Positions 63,826 to 64,000 of a stretch of 64,000 nt of DNA are shown one piece after another (position 1 is the stretch's first letter; every line of letters begins with the position of its first letter). The position numbers and the translations under genes were made by a program. Source of the stretch: an uncultured Tidjanibacter sp. (lineage in GTDB: Bacteria; Bacteroidota; Bacteroidia; Bacteroidales; Rikenellaceae); the NCBI GenBank assembly GCA_944326085.1, contig CALVCL010000012.1, positions 124,001 to 188,000 on the forward strand, read 5' to 3'. A model generated the notes under the pieces. That model was not told the DNA's origin and ran no database searches. It worked only from the letters and a program-made list of their open reading frames with translations.

Positions 63826-64000
63826 TCAAAGTATCTCCTTAAGCTGGTCTTCAAGCAATTCGAGTTCGTACCCCAACTTCTCCCATTCATGCACCTCGGC
63901 AGCCAGCGATTTCTTAAGATTGTCATATTCGCTGAACACATTGGTATCAGATAGGTCTATCCCGTAGGCCTGCGGGTCGGCAAGACGCTTATTCCACTCA
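63826..64000 (-). CDS. ABC-F family ATPase, C-terminal end (cut by window edge)
   Basis: A minus-strand frame enters at the right edge and stops at TGA 63828-63826. Its 57 residues (WNKRLADPQAYGIDLSD, then YDNLKKSLAAEV and WEKLGYELELLEDQL) form the acidic coiled coil that ends many ABC-F proteins (Uup/EttA type), which act on the ribosome. The ATPase domains lie outside the window. Assignment rests only on the tail. Confidence 0.65.
   Translation of the reverse strand, partial: EWNKRLADPQAYGIDLSDTNVFSEYDNLKKSLAAEVHEWEKLGYELELLEDQLKEIL

Overview
The window comes from a chromosome of the order Bacteroidales (gut-type Bacteroidota); I cannot name the genus from sequence alone. The evidence is a SusC/SusD outer-membrane pair, a short primary sigma factor without region 1.1, a SUF iron-sulfur operon, single-chain pyruvate:ferredoxin oxidoreductase, DUF4199 and DUF4293 proteins, many lipoboxes, and repeated promoters of the Bacteroidota type (TTG or TTTG, about 19-21 bases, then TAnnTTTG). 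Nearly all of the window is ordinary core genome. I see no prophage, insertion sequence, CRISPR array or rRNA operon.

Layout. 1-5.4 kb: the end of an OxyR-type regulator, rsfS, ftsH, then convergent murF and a GDP-mannose pyrophosphorylase. 6-11.4 kb: a SusC/SusD/lipoprotein uptake operon with no enzyme beside it. 11.5-18.3 kb: iron alcohol dehydrogenase, flavin reductase, tRNA-Glu, rpsT, murI, ftsK and a LolA-like carrier. 18.4-20.5 kb: a small, lower-GC, minus-strand cassette of four unrecognised or weakly recognised genes, one apparently frameshifted. 20.7-26.9 kb: gyrA, a TPR protein and a CPA2 antiporter. 26.9-30.9 kb: a YfcE-like phosphoesterase, a decayed lipoprotein gene, threonylcarbamoyl-AMP synthase, the 4.5S SRP RNA, mltG and nadE.

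30.9-42.0 kb is a minus-strand run: sufBCDS, tmk, a DoxX/MauE-like membrane protein, a 999-codon TPR protein and a plug-less outer-membrane barrel. 42.3-55.4 kb: a PiT phosphate transporter fused to a PhoU-like tail, two FKBP-like lipoproteins, UDP-glucuronate decarboxylase, a CpsB-like phosphatase, DMT/DUF486, rpoD, HtrA, rarA, DUF4199, a GtrB-type glycosyltransferase and DUF4293. 55.5-64 kb: pyruvate:ferredoxin oxidoreductase, a small outer-membrane barrel, a second glycosyltransferase, an arginine-deiminase-family enzyme, a YgjP-type metallopeptidase, rlmB and the end of an ABC-F ATPase.

The points most worth a second look are the unknown four-gene cassette at 18.4-20.5 kb with its long leader and -1 frame break, the pseudogene at 27.5-28.0 kb, three genes whose start codon lies only 5-6 bases after the -7 box (likely leaderless mRNAs), HtrA with Glu where the catalytic Asp is expected, and the TPR/barrel/DoxX group behind the SUF operon. 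No wholly new system is demonstrated by the sequence; the cassette is the best candidate.
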